Made by a program: the position numbers and the translations under genes
NCBI GenBank assembly: GCA_965200045.1
Contig: OZ241330.1
Coordinates: 1 to 64,000, forward strand
Reading direction: 5' to 3'
DNA: 64,000 nt
Source: Bin25 sp026709415
GTDB lineage: Bacteria; Bacteroidota; Bacteroidia; Flavobacteriales; Flavobacteriaceae
Shown here: positions 8,838-18,041 of the stretch, in pieces
Layout of the letters: every line of letters starts with the position of its first letter
Numbering within the stretch: position 1 is the first letter of the stretch
Notes under the pieces: generated by a model
What the model saw: the letters and a program-made list of their open reading frames with translations, nothing else
The model's database searches: none
What the model was told of the DNA's origin: nothing

Positions 8838-9551
8838 ATGAAAAATTTATTTGTTTTACTCTTTGTTTGTCTTTTATTCTCATGTGATAGACCCAGTAAA
8901 ATTTCAATTACAAAAGTGGAAGGATCTCCTGCATTTGAAAATGCGAAACTCTCATTAAAAGATAGCCTTTATCAGGAAGGAAAAGACCATTTGTTTTCGT
9001 TTCATGTCGAAGATTACACCCTCGGAGAACAAACGCAAAAAGAATTTGATTATACCCTCGCAAACTCTGAACTTGGTCAGCACATCCATTTGATTATTAA
9101 TAATGGGCCTTACTTTGCAAAGTATTCGCAAGAGTTTGGTCAAGAGTTGGAAAAGGGAAATAATGTGATTTTAGCGTTCTTATCAAGATCTTACCATGAA
9201 TCGGTTAAAAATCCAAAGGCTTATGTGCTTACTCAGATTGGTGATGGAGAAGAGATTGATCTGACACAGGAACTTCTTTTTTACAGTAGACCAAAAGGAA
9301 CCTATAAAGGAGAAGATACAGAAAAAGTGCTTTTGGATTTTTACCTAATCAATACTACAATATCTCCTGATGGGAATAAAGTTAAAGCTACAATACAAGA
9401 CACTGAATTTATCATTGACCAATGGGAACCTTATTACATTGAAGGTCTACCCAAGGGAGAAATTTCTATAAAACTAGAGTTAATTGATTCTGATGGGGAA
9501 TTAATCGATTCTCCGTTTAATCCTTCAATAAGAACGGTAACACTCGAATAG
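8838..9551 (+). CDS. Lipoprotein of a conserved Bacteroidota family (sometimes annotated phosphopeptide-binding)
   Basis: A 237-residue protein with a lipoprotein signal peptide: basic start, hydrophobic core and a lipobox-like FSC at Cys16. The mature part has GQHIHLIINNGPY and LSRSYHES in the middle and RPKGTYKG, then IIDQWEPYYIEGLPKG, in the second half. I recognise these blocks from a widespread Bacteroidota family of unknown function, some members of which carry the name phosphopeptide-binding protein without clear evidence. It is presumably anchored in the periplasm or outer membrane. It stands alone between the tRNA and the graspetide genes, 130 bp from the latter, so a link with that cluster is possible but not shown. 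Confidence 0.65.
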   Translation: MKNLFVLLFVCLLFSCDRPSKISITKVEGSPAFENAKLSLKDSLYQEGKDHLFSFHVEDYTLGEQTQKEFDYTLANSELGQHIHLIINNGPYFAKYSQEFGQELEKGNNVILAFLSRSYHESVKNPKAYVLTQIGDGEEIDLTQELLFYSRPKGTYKGEDTEKVLLDFYLINTTISPDGNKVKATIQDTEFIIDQWEPYYIEGLPKGEISIKLELIDSDGELIDSPFNPSIRTVTLE

Positions 9552-9681
9552 CCATCTTGTTTTTACCTGAATCTTCGAAATTTTTATTCATTTCCAGTAT
9601 ACGAAACATATTTATCGATAACTACCAAAGTTTAAAACCCTCCTTGAGTCTCTAAATTCTTGTGCTTTATAAAAGTCAAAA

Positions 9682-9963
9682 ATGATTAAATTTGGGGAAC
9701 AATCATTAATTCCTTATACTGTGAAATATCTGTTGTACGACTACGCTGAAACACCAACTCATCAATTGGAGCTTCCTAAAATGACATACTGCTACAAGCA
9801 AAATCTTAATGTCTTGGAAGGAACGAACGAACCTGCTATTAATCTTTTAACATCCAGATCTCCTAACGATCGAAATGCTTATTCCATGAGTTTGGCTACA
9901 GAAACACACACCAGAGTATCTACAGAAAACTCTGATTCTGACTACGATTATATTTCCAACTAA
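9682..9963 (+). CDS. Candidate graspetide (omega-ester peptide) precursor
   Basis: A 93-residue protein with no resemblance to an enzyme. The N-terminal ~50 residues would be the leader, and the last ~25 residues are almost entirely Thr, Ser, Glu, Asp and Asn (ATETHTRVSTENSDSDYDY). In graspetides the ATP-grasp ligase joins Ser/Thr hydroxyls or Lys amines to Asp/Glu carboxylates, so this tail has exactly the required residues. The gene lies 38 bp upstream of an ATP-grasp ligase on the same strand. Its length is normal for precursors of this class. No GG cleavage motif or microviridin-type PFFxxxL leader motif is visible, so it would belong to another subgroup. The assignment rests on composition and on the neighbour, not on homology. 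Confidence 0.6.
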   Translation: MIKFGEQSLIPYTVKYLLYDYAETPTHQLELPKMTYCYKQNLNVLEGTNEPAINLLTSRSPNDRNAYSMSLATETHTRVSTENSDSDYDYISN

Positions 9964-10001
9964 AGCCAAAATTAGTTTACTTTTTCAAGTCTCGTAATCT
10001 T

Positions 10002-10919
10002 GTGATTTTAGTTGTTTCACATAAAAATGACTACACCGCTGATTTCGTCATCAATAAGTTAAACGATCAGAATCTTTCGTATAAACGATTGAATACCGAG
10101 GATATCGGTTCTAAACACAATGTTTTAATTCGATACAATAAAACAAAAAATATTTCAATCGATGGTATTAATGAATTTAACTCCGTTTGGTTTCGAAGAA
10201 CTGCCATATCTCAAAATAGTTTATTAAACAATTCGAAAGAAAAATTTCATGAACGTGACTTTAGATTATTTCTCAAGTCTCTTTGGCGAGATTTAAAAGT
10301 TAGAAAATGGTTGAGTTATCCTGATTTTATTGGTACCGCTGAAAACAAATTACTCCAATTGGAATTAGCCAATAACTTGGGTTTTTTGATTTCTGATACC
10401 ATCATAACAACAAATCCAAGTGAATTAAAATGTTTTTATACATCCTATAAAAAAGGAGTGGTCATCAAGCCTCTTTTTGGTGGAAGATACTTCGATAAAA
10501 CAGGTAAAAAGATCGTCTTTACAAATCGATTTGATATTTCTCAATTAGAACAAAACAACCACTCTATCTTTCCAATCATTTTTCAAGAAGAAATAGAGAA
10601 AATATACGAAATTAGAGTGACTGTTGTCGATGATCAAGTTTTTTCAGCCAAAATCAAATCGCAACAAAATGGAAACCCCAAGATGGATTGGAGAAATCAA
10701 AGCAATGAAATTGAATCATACCAATTGCCCTTTCTATACGAAAAAAAATGTATTGAGTTAACCAAATCACTTGGATTAAACTTTGGCGCTATTGATTTAA
10801 TCAGAACAGAAAATGAATATGTCTTTTTAGAAATAAATCCTAACGGTCAATGGGTGTGGATTGAATCGAATACTGGTTTGAATATTTCTGATGCCATCAT
10901 CAATTTTTTAAGTCAATAA
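10002..10919 (+). CDS. ATP-grasp peptide ligase, graspetide synthetase-like (MvdD/GwsG type)
   Basis: A 305-residue ATP-grasp ligase. The N-terminal pre-ATP-grasp region (VVSHKNDYTADFVINKL) and the VWFRR motif at residues 62-66 are shared with MvdD-type and GRASP-with-SPASM maturases. ATP-grasp residues visible are Lys156 (VVIKPL) with a following glycine-rich turn, the QEEIEK linker at about 195-200, and the metal/catalytic block FLEINPNGQW (Glu278, Asn280). The enzyme would use ATP to form side-chain ester or amide links in the peptide encoded just upstream. Translation starts at GTG 10002. One base separates its stop from the membrane-protein gene downstream, so the genes form one operon. 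No SPASM radical-SAM partner is present, unlike the grasp-with-spasm type. Confidence 0.82.
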   Translation: MILVVSHKNDYTADFVINKLNDQNLSYKRLNTEDIGSKHNVLIRYNKTKNISIDGINEFNSVWFRRTAISQNSLLNNSKEKFHERDFRLFLKSLWRDLKVRKWLSYPDFIGTAENKLLQLELANNLGFLISDTIITTNPSELKCFYTSYKKGVVIKPLFGGRYFDKTGKKIVFTNRFDISQLEQNNHSIFPIIFQEEIEKIYEIRVTVVDDQVFSAKIKSQQNGNPKMDWRNQSNEIESYQLPFLYEKKCIELTKSLGLNFGAIDLIRTENEYVFLEINPNGQWVWIESNTGLNISDAIINFLSQ

Positions 10920-10920
10920 C

Positions 10921-11460
10921 ATGAAAGTAGATGACTACAACAAAAACACTAAATTCAGAAGGGAATTTTTAAATAACTATATTGATTTCTGTTTGCGAAG
11001 ATTTGAAAACGAAGATAATCGCATGCTAATCATCGAAAGAAAAATCTACCAACTACTGAATAACTCTGGAATCATTGTATCTATAATCGCCATTTTTGGA
11101 ACCATATTGTACAATCAAATAACCTTATCTTTTTGGTCTGATATGGCCTTTCTATTAATTTTTCTTATCACCTTATTTCCAATTGGAAAATCCATATTCA
11201 TTGCGAGAAAAATATTTAAGTCTGATCTATTTCCTTATATGGACTTGTCTCCAAAACAAACATTTGCAAAAAACTTTAGGACTATCGACGAATTTAAAAA
11301 CGATTATATTCATGATTTAATACACAGTATGGATCACAATGAAAGTCTAAACAACTTGAAAGCCTCTATTTTAATCAAATCGAATCAATGGTTTGCCATT
11401 GGGCTTTATTTTTTGGCCATACCGCCTATTGGTCCTTTCATTCTCTCTTTTTTCAATTAA
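10921..11460 (+). CDS. Three-helix membrane protein of the graspetide operon, unknown family
   Basis: A 179-residue protein: a charged amphipathic N-terminal part (about residues 1-47), two adjacent hydrophobic helices (about 50-68 and 73-92), a soluble middle (about 95-150), and a third hydrophobic segment (about 154-176). I do not recognise the family; the layout is loosely like small SLATT-type membrane proteins. It starts 1 bp after the ATP-grasp stop and is almost certainly co-translated with it. In a peptide cluster that lacks an obvious ABC exporter or protease, it is the natural candidate for export, immunity or membrane docking of the maturation enzyme. That role is inference from position only. 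Confidence 0.6.
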   Translation: MKVDDYNKNTKFRREFLNNYIDFCLRRFENEDNRMLIIERKIYQLLNNSGIIVSIIAIFGTILYNQITLSFWSDMAFLLIFLITLFPIGKSIFIARKIFKSDLFPYMDLSPKQTFAKNFRTIDEFKNDYIHDLIHSMDHNESLNNLKASILIKSNQWFAIGLYFLAIPPIGPFILSFFN

Positions 11461-11680
11461 TCACTGCCTTCTCGCATCTCCTTTATTCTACCTCTGTTGG
11501 CATTTATTTTAACATTGGATTCCATGAAATGTGTTTGATAAAGAGCCATACTATCCCATTGGATTGACGATCCAAACAGAAAAAAATAGAGTTATCCAAA
11601 GCGGATCATAAAGTTTAGTCTTTACATTTGTGTTAACTATTTATTCAATAAGGAGTTCCCACTATTTTAGCATCAATCTC

Positions 11681-14458
11681 ATGAAATTAAGATTAACAAA
11701 CATCATTGTTTTATTGATTCTATTTTTTTCAGCTAAGGCGGTTTCACAGAAATCTATTTCAGGAAAAGTGACTTCAACCATCGGAGTTCCACTACCAGCT
11801 GTAACCATATTGGAACAAGACACCAATAATGCTGTATTAACGGATTTTGAGGGGAAGTTTTCAATAATCATCCAACAAGGATCCAACATAGAAGTTCGTT
11901 ATTTGGGGTACGATCATCAAGTCATTTCAACAGATAACGAAATAGATTTTCATATTATTTTAAATCGAGAAGAGACATTAGATGAAGTCGTCATTATTGG
12001 AAATCCATCGAGACCCAGAACCATATTGGATAGTCCCGTTCCAATTGATAATATCAAAGCTCAGGAATTAAAATTCACGGGACAGTCCATTCTTGAAGAT
12101 ATGTTGACTTTTGCTGTCCCCTCTTACTTTTCACAAAATCATCCCATTTCTGATGGAACGGCTCATTATGACCCTGCAGATTTAAGAGGCTTAGGACCTA
12201 GTCGTACATTGGTATTAATCAATGGAAAGCGAAAAGGACAAAGTGCCCAAGTTTTGCTTAGCGATACGCCAGGTAAGGGAGATGTTGGCGTCGATATGAA
12301 AACTATTCCATTAGCAGCTATTGAGCGAGTTGAAATCCTTCGTGATGGAGCTTCTGCTCAATACGGATCTGATGCTATTGCTGGCGTGATGAACATTATT
12401 TTAAAAGAAGATGCTGAATTTTCTACACTCAATGCTAGTACCGGAATCAGTTCACAAGGGGATGGATTCAATCTAAATTTGGACTTTAACCATACGTTCC
12501 ATTTTGGAAATGATGGAAGTTTGAATGTTACCCTTGCTCGATATCTTCAAGAAACTAGCAATAGAGCAGGAGCGGTTGGAATCCAAGATGTAGTTGAGTT
12601 TCATGAAGGATTACCATCTGAACATCCCGAGTACAATAATCCTCGACAATACGAATTAGAATGGGCGAGAAAAAATCCGCAATTAGGAATGACTTATGGA
12701 CAACCTCAAATGGATAATGTTTCCATGATGGTCCATTTGATTCATGATTTAGGACCAAATGTTGAATTATATTCTATTCATGGCCATACGTTTCGTTATG
12801 GGAAAAGTTTTGCTTTCTATCGAGCCCCATACTGGCGAAAAGATGTTGCCGATTCTGGACTATTGGCTCCTATCCACGATGCTCCTGAATTCGGAGGCAA
12901 TGGCAATGGCATTCGGGATCGAGATGAAAATGGAAATTATATCGAACCCATTTTTACCTTAGGGGATTACATTGGTTACCAACCCACTTTTGAAACCCAA
13001 ATCAAAGATAATTTCAATGTCTTGGGAATCGATTTTGAATTTGAAAATGATTTATCTCTCGACATTAGTGTCGCCCATGGAAACAACCAATTAGAGTATT
13101 ATGTCAACCATTCCATCAATCGAGATTATTTAAGGGATCGAGGTACTTCACCACACAATTTCTATAATGGTGGCTATCTCATGCGTAATTATTCAGCTAA
13201 CTTGGATTTTGTGAAATTGATAGGGCCCAATATATCTGTGACTTGGGGAGGAGAATTTCGAAAAGAACTGTTTTCGACTATTTTGGGAGATCCTTTTTCA
13301 CATTATGAAGGCGGTTCGGACTCTTTTGAAGGAATTGCTCCTGAAATTCTTATTTCAGTCCAAAGAAACAATGTCGCTGCTTATGGATCCTTCGATTATG
13401 AAAGAGATAATTTATTGCTGGGGATTGCGGGAAGATTTGAAGATTATACTGATTTTGGTAATAACTTTTCATGGAAGGCCAATGCCCGCTTAAAATTGGG
13501 GAATCAAGGTGCTATCAGAACATCATATAGCACTGGTTTTAGAGCACCATCCCTGCACCAAAGACATCTCCAGAGCACAAAGTATACTATTGTAGCTAAT
13601 TCTCCTTTTCCTGTTTTACAAGGAACTCTACCCAATGACCATCCTGTGGTTAAAGGTTTAGGCGTTGAAAGTTTGTTTGAAGAAACGTCGAATAATATCG
13701 CTTTGGGAATCACTTACCGATTCAATCGGCATCTTTCGGCATCTTTGGATCTTTATCAAATTAATGTCAACGATCGCATTCTTTTTTCATCACAAATATC
13801 GGCTGTTGACGGACTCAATGATGGGCTGATTGATGAGCAACGTGGAACCATCGAACCTATCGAAACCATATTGATAGAAAATGGGGTTGAAGCCATTCAG
13901 TTTTTTTTAAATGCAGGAAATACTCAAACAACTGGAGCTGACCTTGTGCTCAACATTAATGATGTGTTTCTTTCATCGACTCTTTCATTCGGAGTCGTAT
14001 TGGCTGGTAATATAAACGCTACAGAAATCCAATCAATCGATACTCCTGACTTTTTAGAGCAAAACGATTACATCATTTTCGACAAAGAACAGAGTTATCT
14101 CATCACCGATTCCCGACCAAAGTCTAAATTCATATTGGGATTGCATTTGGAATCTCAAAAGTTTAGAATTGGATTGACCAACACCCATTTTGGACCTGTC
14201 ACTATAGCAGGACTCAATGGTGGAACAGATCAAAAATTATCGAGCAAAGTTCTTTCCGACATCAATTTATTGTATCGAATCAACAATAATCTTCAATTTA
14301 ATTTTTTTGTCAATAACCTATTTGATATTTATCCTGACAAAACACTTCGATCAACGGGCACTCCAGGTGGGGGGACAAGATTCCCATGGATCGACAGTGT
14401 GACACAAGTTGGTATCTTGGGATTGAACTTTACAGCAGGATTGAATTATCGATTTTAA
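11681..14458 (+). CDS. TonB-dependent outer-membrane receptor with N-terminal CarboxypepD_reg-like domain
   Basis: Starting at ATG 11681 (MKLRLTN) the protein has 925 residues. A signal peptide (to about residue 23, ending AVSQ) is followed by a carboxypeptidase-regulatory-like domain (about 25-105), a TonB-box-like segment DEVVIIG (about 115-121), a plug domain with the DLRGLGPSRTLVLINGKR and IERVEILRDGASAQYG motifs (about 125-245), and a long beta-barrel ending in the aromatic C-terminal residue of NYRF, as needed for outer-membrane insertion. A longer frame starting at 11630 would place extra residues before the signal peptide, so I reject it. The receptor imports a ligand using TonB energy. 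No SusD partner follows, so it resembles siderophore/peptide-type receptors. It lies 220 bp after the graspetide operon; a link is possible but unproven. Confidence 0.88.
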   Translation: MKLRLTNIIVLLILFFSAKAVSQKSISGKVTSTIGVPLPAVTILEQDTNNAVLTDFEGKFSIIIQQGSNIEVRYLGYDHQVISTDNEIDFHIILNREETLDEVVIIGNPSRPRTILDSPVPIDNIKAQELKFTGQSILEDMLTFAVPSYFSQNHPISDGTAHYDPADLRGLGPSRTLVLINGKRKGQSAQVLLSDTPGKGDVGVDMKTIPLAAIERVEILRDGASAQYGSDAIAGVMNIILKEDAEFSTLNASTGISSQGDGFNLNLDFNHTFHFGNDGSLNVTLARYLQETSNRAGAVGIQDVVEFHEGLPSEHPEYNNPRQYELEWARKNPQLGMTYGQPQMDNVSMMVHLIHDLGPNVELYSIHGHTFRYGKSFAFYRAPYWRKDVADSGLLAPIHDAPEFGGNGNGIRDRDENGNYIEPIFTLGDYIGYQPTFETQIKDNFNVLGIDFEFENDLSLDISVAHGNNQLEYYVNHSINRDYLRDRGTSPHNFYNGGYLMRNYSANLDFVKLIGPNISVTWGGEFRKELFSTILGDPFSHYEGGSDSFEGIAPEILISVQRNNVAAYGSFDYERDNLLLGIAGRFEDYTDFGNNFSWKANARLKLGNQGAIRTSYSTGFRAPSLHQRHLQSTKYTIVANSPFPVLQGTLPNDHPVVKGLGVESLFEETSNNIALGITYRFNRHLSASLDLYQINVNDRILFSSQISAVDGLNDGLIDEQRGTIEPIETILIENGVEAIQFFLNAGNTQTTGADLVLNINDVFLSSTLSFGVVLAGNINATEIQSIDTPDFLEQNDYIIFDKEQSYLITDSRPKSKFILGLHLESQKFRIGLTNTHFGPVTIAGLNGGTDQKLSSKVLSDINLLYRINNNLQFNFFVNNLFDIYPDKTLRSTGTPGGGTRFPWIDSVTQVGILGLNFTAGLNYRF

Positions 14459-14521
14459 ATTGACTTTAAAATCCTACATATTTATCATTTAGAGTGTTTT
14501 GGGTGGGAGTCTTCCAACATT

Positions 14522-14641
14522 GAGAAAAAAAATATTGAATCTTTAGATGTGGCTCGAGAAATAACGAGGCCATGGTTATGGCCTTATAACAACCTACGTC
14601 CACAGGCTGGCCTTAAAAATCAGACGCCGATGGCGTTTTGA
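14522..14641 (+). pseudogene. IS3-family transposase (OrfB) C-terminal remnant
   Basis: The frame 14522-14641 reads through ITRPWLWPYNNLRPQAGLK and NQTPMAF to a TGA stop. This is the conserved C-terminal end of IS3-type OrfB integrases (usual form WLWTYNNERPNMALGG..TP). Only about 38 residues remain, with no DDE residues, so it is an insertion-sequence scar. Confidence 0.75.
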
Positions 14642-14788
14642 GTCAGCGTAGGAAATCTCGATGTCCCACGCGGAATATAGATCATAAAGAAAAAAATTGT
14701 ATTTCAGAGCTCTTCGGTTTAAGGAGATAGCACATTGAACCATAAGAAGAAAAGCGCTACCCCATAGAGTCGACTATTCGTAAAAGAA

Positions 14789-14962
14789 ATGACTGAACTT
14801 CGTATGTTCGAAATGGGATTAAAAAGAAAGAATTTGGCTCAATGATTAAATCCAAGTCCCTCAAGAACTAACGAGTACTTCAATGGTGAAAGAGACATCA
14901 CCATGAAAATTGCAAAATCTCTACACAAAATGAGCATCGAGGCAAGTCTTATTTTGCAGTAA
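14789..14962 (+). pseudogene. HigA-like XRE antitoxin remnant
   Basis: The frame reads MTELRMFEMGLKRKNLAQ, an in-frame TGA, then NEYFNGERDITMKIAKSLHK and ends LILQ. This is the helix-turn-helix and C-terminal half of HigA-type antitoxins (typical MGLxxKDLA...LNGKRxLTxKMxxxLHK). The N-terminal half and the HigB toxin are gone. It adds to the signs of decayed toxin-antitoxin modules in this window. The surrounding 14459-15181 gap holds only this and the IS3 scar. Confidence 0.65.
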
Positions 14963-15181
14963 TCCTTAAAGGTTAGTTCTTTTGAGAGTTTGATTAAAAG
15001 AAAGTGCGTCAATAAAATATCGAATATCATCACCATTTTAAAACTACCTTGAGTTGTCGTTACTGTCGTGATGCGACACTTGATGGTGGAACGGAATGGA
15101 TATTCTATCCAAAACCTATCACTTCAAGTTACCCTTGGAATTTGTAGGAATCATCTAATTTGGTCATCATTAAGTCCACCG

Positions 15182-17287
15182 ATGATTAGACCCATTGTAT
15201 TAACACTATTGATTTGCATTTCAACTATGTGTGCTCAGAATAATTCCATGAACAGAAATAATTTAGATAAAGAAACCAGCCCCTATCTCATCCAACATAA
15301 AGCCAATCCTGTGCATTGGCAAAGGTGGGATCAAAATTTATATAAAAACCAAAATCCAAAGGACAAACTATTGATTGTCAGCATTGGTTATTCTTCTTGT
15401 CACTGGTGTCATGTGATGGAAAAAGAAACATTTGCTGATCAAGATGTAGCCAAAACGATGAACACTGATTATATCAATATCAAAGTGGATCGTGAAGAAA
15501 ATCCAGATGTCGACAATATTTATATGACAGCTGTACAACTCATGACTGGAAGTGGTGGTTGGCCTCTTAATGTCATTACGCTTCCAGATGGCAGACCCAT
15601 CTATGGTGGCACCTATCATACCAAAGAGCAATGGATTCAAGTATTAGAACAAATTCAAGATTTCTATCAAAAAGATAAATCTCGATTAATTGAAGTCGCC
15701 AATCATCTAGAACAAGGTCTGAAAGAATATAACCTTGTCACTATTCCTAATCATCCTTCTGAATTTTCTAAAGATTCATTAGAAAAAGGAATCGAAAACT
15801 GGAAAATAGGTTGGGATGACCAATATGGCGGAGATAAAGTATCTCAAAAATTTATTATCCCAAATCGTTATCAATTTTTAATGCAGTACCAAAATCGCTT
15901 AAATCATCCTGATGTAGATCGTTATATACAAAATAGTTTAGAAAAGATCGCCAATAGTGGTGTTTTTGATCCCATTGAAGGAGGCTTTTATCGGTATAGT
16001 GTCGATCCTTTTTGGGAAGTACCGCATTTTGAAAAAATGCTATATGATAATGCTCAGATTCTTGGATTGTATGCCAATGCCTATAAAAAATACAAAAAGC
16101 CCTTATTCAAAAACAGAATCTACCAAATATTTGAATTCATGGAGTCTCGTTTGTTAGATACTACGGGAGCCTACTATGCAGCTATAGATGCAGATAATGA
16201 ACAAGGAGAAGGTCGTTATTATGTTTGGAGTAAAGCAGAGTTAGAACAACTCATCGATCGTGATTGGGATTTATTTGTGTCTTTTTATGGGATTGATTTT
16301 AATAAACCTTTTGAAGATGAGTTTTATATTCTCAGACAATCCTATAGTATAGAAGAATTTTCTCAATCGCATAACCTATCAATTGATCAGTTAAAATCTA
16401 AAATTGAATATTGGAAAAATCAACTTAAATCCCAATTAGCCAAAAGAGATTTTCCAGGCATTGATGATAAGTTATTAGCCTCTTGGAATGCTTTGGTAAT
16501 TTTAGGTCTATCTCAATCCTATCAAGCTACTGGTGATTCCATATTTATAAATAAAGCCATGATGATATATGATTTTATTGAAAAACAAATGATCCACCAT
16601 GGACAATTGTATCATACATTCCAAAATGGCCGTGTCAAGATAGAAGGGTTTTTAGAAGATTATGCTCACTTCATTGAATCTGCACTGACACTATACAAAA
16701 TGACAGGTGATACAAATTACTTGGATTCGGCACAAAATGGGACCAACACCGTTTTATCAGATTTTTCGATCGATAACTCACCGTATTTCAGCTTTAAAAA
16801 AGAAAACCCACTGATCACCCAAATTATATCCACTGAAGATAATGTCATTGCTTCTCCAAATTCCGTGATGGCCAGTAATCTATTTGAACTAGGACAATTA
16901 CTACAAAACCAAGATTATATCGAAAGAGCAAAAAAAATGATTTTGGGGATGCAAAGTCAAATCATCGACTATGCTTCAAGTTATTCTCACTGGGCTAGTC
17001 TCTATACAATGATTACCTATGGGTTTTATGAAGTCATTATCAATGGAAAGGAATCCAATGAATTATCTAAAGAGTTATTGAGCCACTATCTACCCCAAAT
17101 CATATTTCAACAAAGTGATACTGCCAGTGATTTACCGTTATTAAAAAATCGATTTGACAACCAACAAACTTTTATCTATGTATGTCAAAATCGGGTGTGC
17201 CTTTTACCAGTGACAACTGTTGATGAGGCTTTAACACAGTTGGAAAATTTTTCTGATTCGAGTCCCGTCTTACCAAAATTTTATTGA
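15182..17287 (+). CDS. DUF255/YyaL (spermatogenesis-associated protein 20-like) thioredoxin-fold protein
   Basis: From ATG 15182 the protein has 702 residues: a hydrophobic signal-like N-terminus (to about residue 18), then the DUF255 thioredoxin-like domain with SPYLIQHKANPVHW and the C-H-W-C motif (Cys73, Cys76, SSCHWCHVMEKE), followed by a long alpha/alpha-barrel-type region resembling glycoside-hydrolase/epimerase toroids. The biochemical role of the family is not established; a redox or cellobiose-epimerase-like function has been proposed from fold. A longer frame from 15068 adds residues before the signal sequence and reads through remnant DNA, so I choose the internal start. The final ~200 residues are typical for the family; length is normal. 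It is a single-gene unit. Confidence 0.85.
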   Translation: MIRPIVLTLLICISTMCAQNNSMNRNNLDKETSPYLIQHKANPVHWQRWDQNLYKNQNPKDKLLIVSIGYSSCHWCHVMEKETFADQDVAKTMNTDYINIKVDREENPDVDNIYMTAVQLMTGSGGWPLNVITLPDGRPIYGGTYHTKEQWIQVLEQIQDFYQKDKSRLIEVANHLEQGLKEYNLVTIPNHPSEFSKDSLEKGIENWKIGWDDQYGGDKVSQKFIIPNRYQFLMQYQNRLNHPDVDRYIQNSLEKIANSGVFDPIEGGFYRYSVDPFWEVPHFEKMLYDNAQILGLYANAYKKYKKPLFKNRIYQIFEFMESRLLDTTGAYYAAIDADNEQGEGRYYVWSKAELEQLIDRDWDLFVSFYGIDFNKPFEDEFYILRQSYSIEEFSQSHNLSIDQLKSKIEYWKNQLKSQLAKRDFPGIDDKLLASWNALVILGLSQSYQATGDSIFINKAMMIYDFIEKQMIHHGQLYHTFQNGRVKIEGFLEDYAHFIESALTLYKMTGDTNYLDSAQNGTNTVLSDFSIDNSPYFSFKKENPLITQIISTEDNVIASPNSVMASNLFELGQLLQNQDYIERAKKMILGMQSQIIDYASSYSHWASLYTMITYGFYEVIINGKESNELSKELLSHYLPQIIFQQSDTASDLPLLKNRFDNQQTFIYVCQNRVCLLPVTTVDEALTQLENFSDSSPVLPKFY

Positions 17288-17533
17288 CTTTACGAAAGGG
17301 AACTAGATTCAATGAATAAAATTAGATCCAGGAAAATAACGCCCACTACAATTTCTCCACTCTATTTTTCTGTTGGCATTGGACAATCATGATTTTAAAA
17401 TCCCACATGAATGGCCACCTAGCGATCATCAACAGAAAGGTCATCGACACGGCGTGAATCATCGACCTTGGAGATCGACTCAAAAAATGGTCAAAGCTTT
17501 TTCATAAAGAACGAATGGACCAAAAATAAACCG

Positions 17534-17586
17534 ACCCACAACTTTTGTAGTAAAACCCAATAGATTCTACTACAAAAGTTGTAGGT
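17534..17586. repeat. Long near-perfect inverted repeat
   Basis: Arms 17538-17552 and 17568-17582 are perfect complements (ACAACTTTTGTAGTA and its reverse complement). After one mismatch the pairing continues four more bases on each side. The 15-nt spacer gives a strong hairpin on either strand. It adjoins the transposase-like remnant and may be a miniature element or an insertion-sequence end; a terminator is also possible. Confidence 0.6.
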
Positions 17587-17599
17587 ATCGTTTGAAACC

Positions 17600-17984
17600 G
17601 CCACTAAAAAGTAAGATGGCGGCTCTCTAGTCTTCAAACTCTCGATAGCTTCGACCAATGGCTTTGATCTCTTGAATTCTCCCAGGCGATCGGACACACT
17701 TCTTGGATGCCTGATGGGATCTCGATATCCATCCAACATTGGAGATATATGGTGAAACCTCCTTCCAGGTGCTCGATTCGAAAAGGGATGAAACATCCTG
17801 TTTGAGTTCCCAAACGCGACAAACCTCTCCATGATTTTCTGGCTCTCTTTAGAAGATTTTCCTTTGTTTCTCGATTCGATTCTCGTCGTTTTTCAGGGTG
17901 GCTAACCGAGCTTTTTGGAGCACCGAATGTTTTTTGATTTCCCTTCGCCGTACCTGGTGTATGGCATCCCATGAAACCGATCAT
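17600..17984 (-). pseudogene. Decayed transposase, perhaps ISAs1/H-repeat type
   Basis: Two overlapping minus-strand frames alternate in carrying transposase-like pieces: MGCHT followed by AKGNQK (compare the DAMGCQ...KGNQ block of ISAs1), SHPEKRRESNRETKENLLK, then RRFHHISPMLDGYRD, GIQEVCPIAWEN and SYFLV in the order expected for the C-terminal part. Several frameshifts separate them. Family assignment is tentative. The remaining sequence of the 17288-18041 gap holds no intact gene. Confidence 0.35.
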
Positions 17985-18041
17985 AAACCAAGGAGACCTC
18001 AGGCAGAAATGATAAAACGGTCAAAATATTGAACGATCGAT

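Noticed and set aside
14839..15036. Minus-strand frame of 65 codons
   Set aside because: It is antisense to the HigA remnant, whose plus-strand frame gives the meaningful protein text.
17491..17984. Two minus-strand frames of more than 110 codons as genes
   Set aside because: They overlap, alternate in transposase-like content and neither is complete; treated as one decayed transposase.
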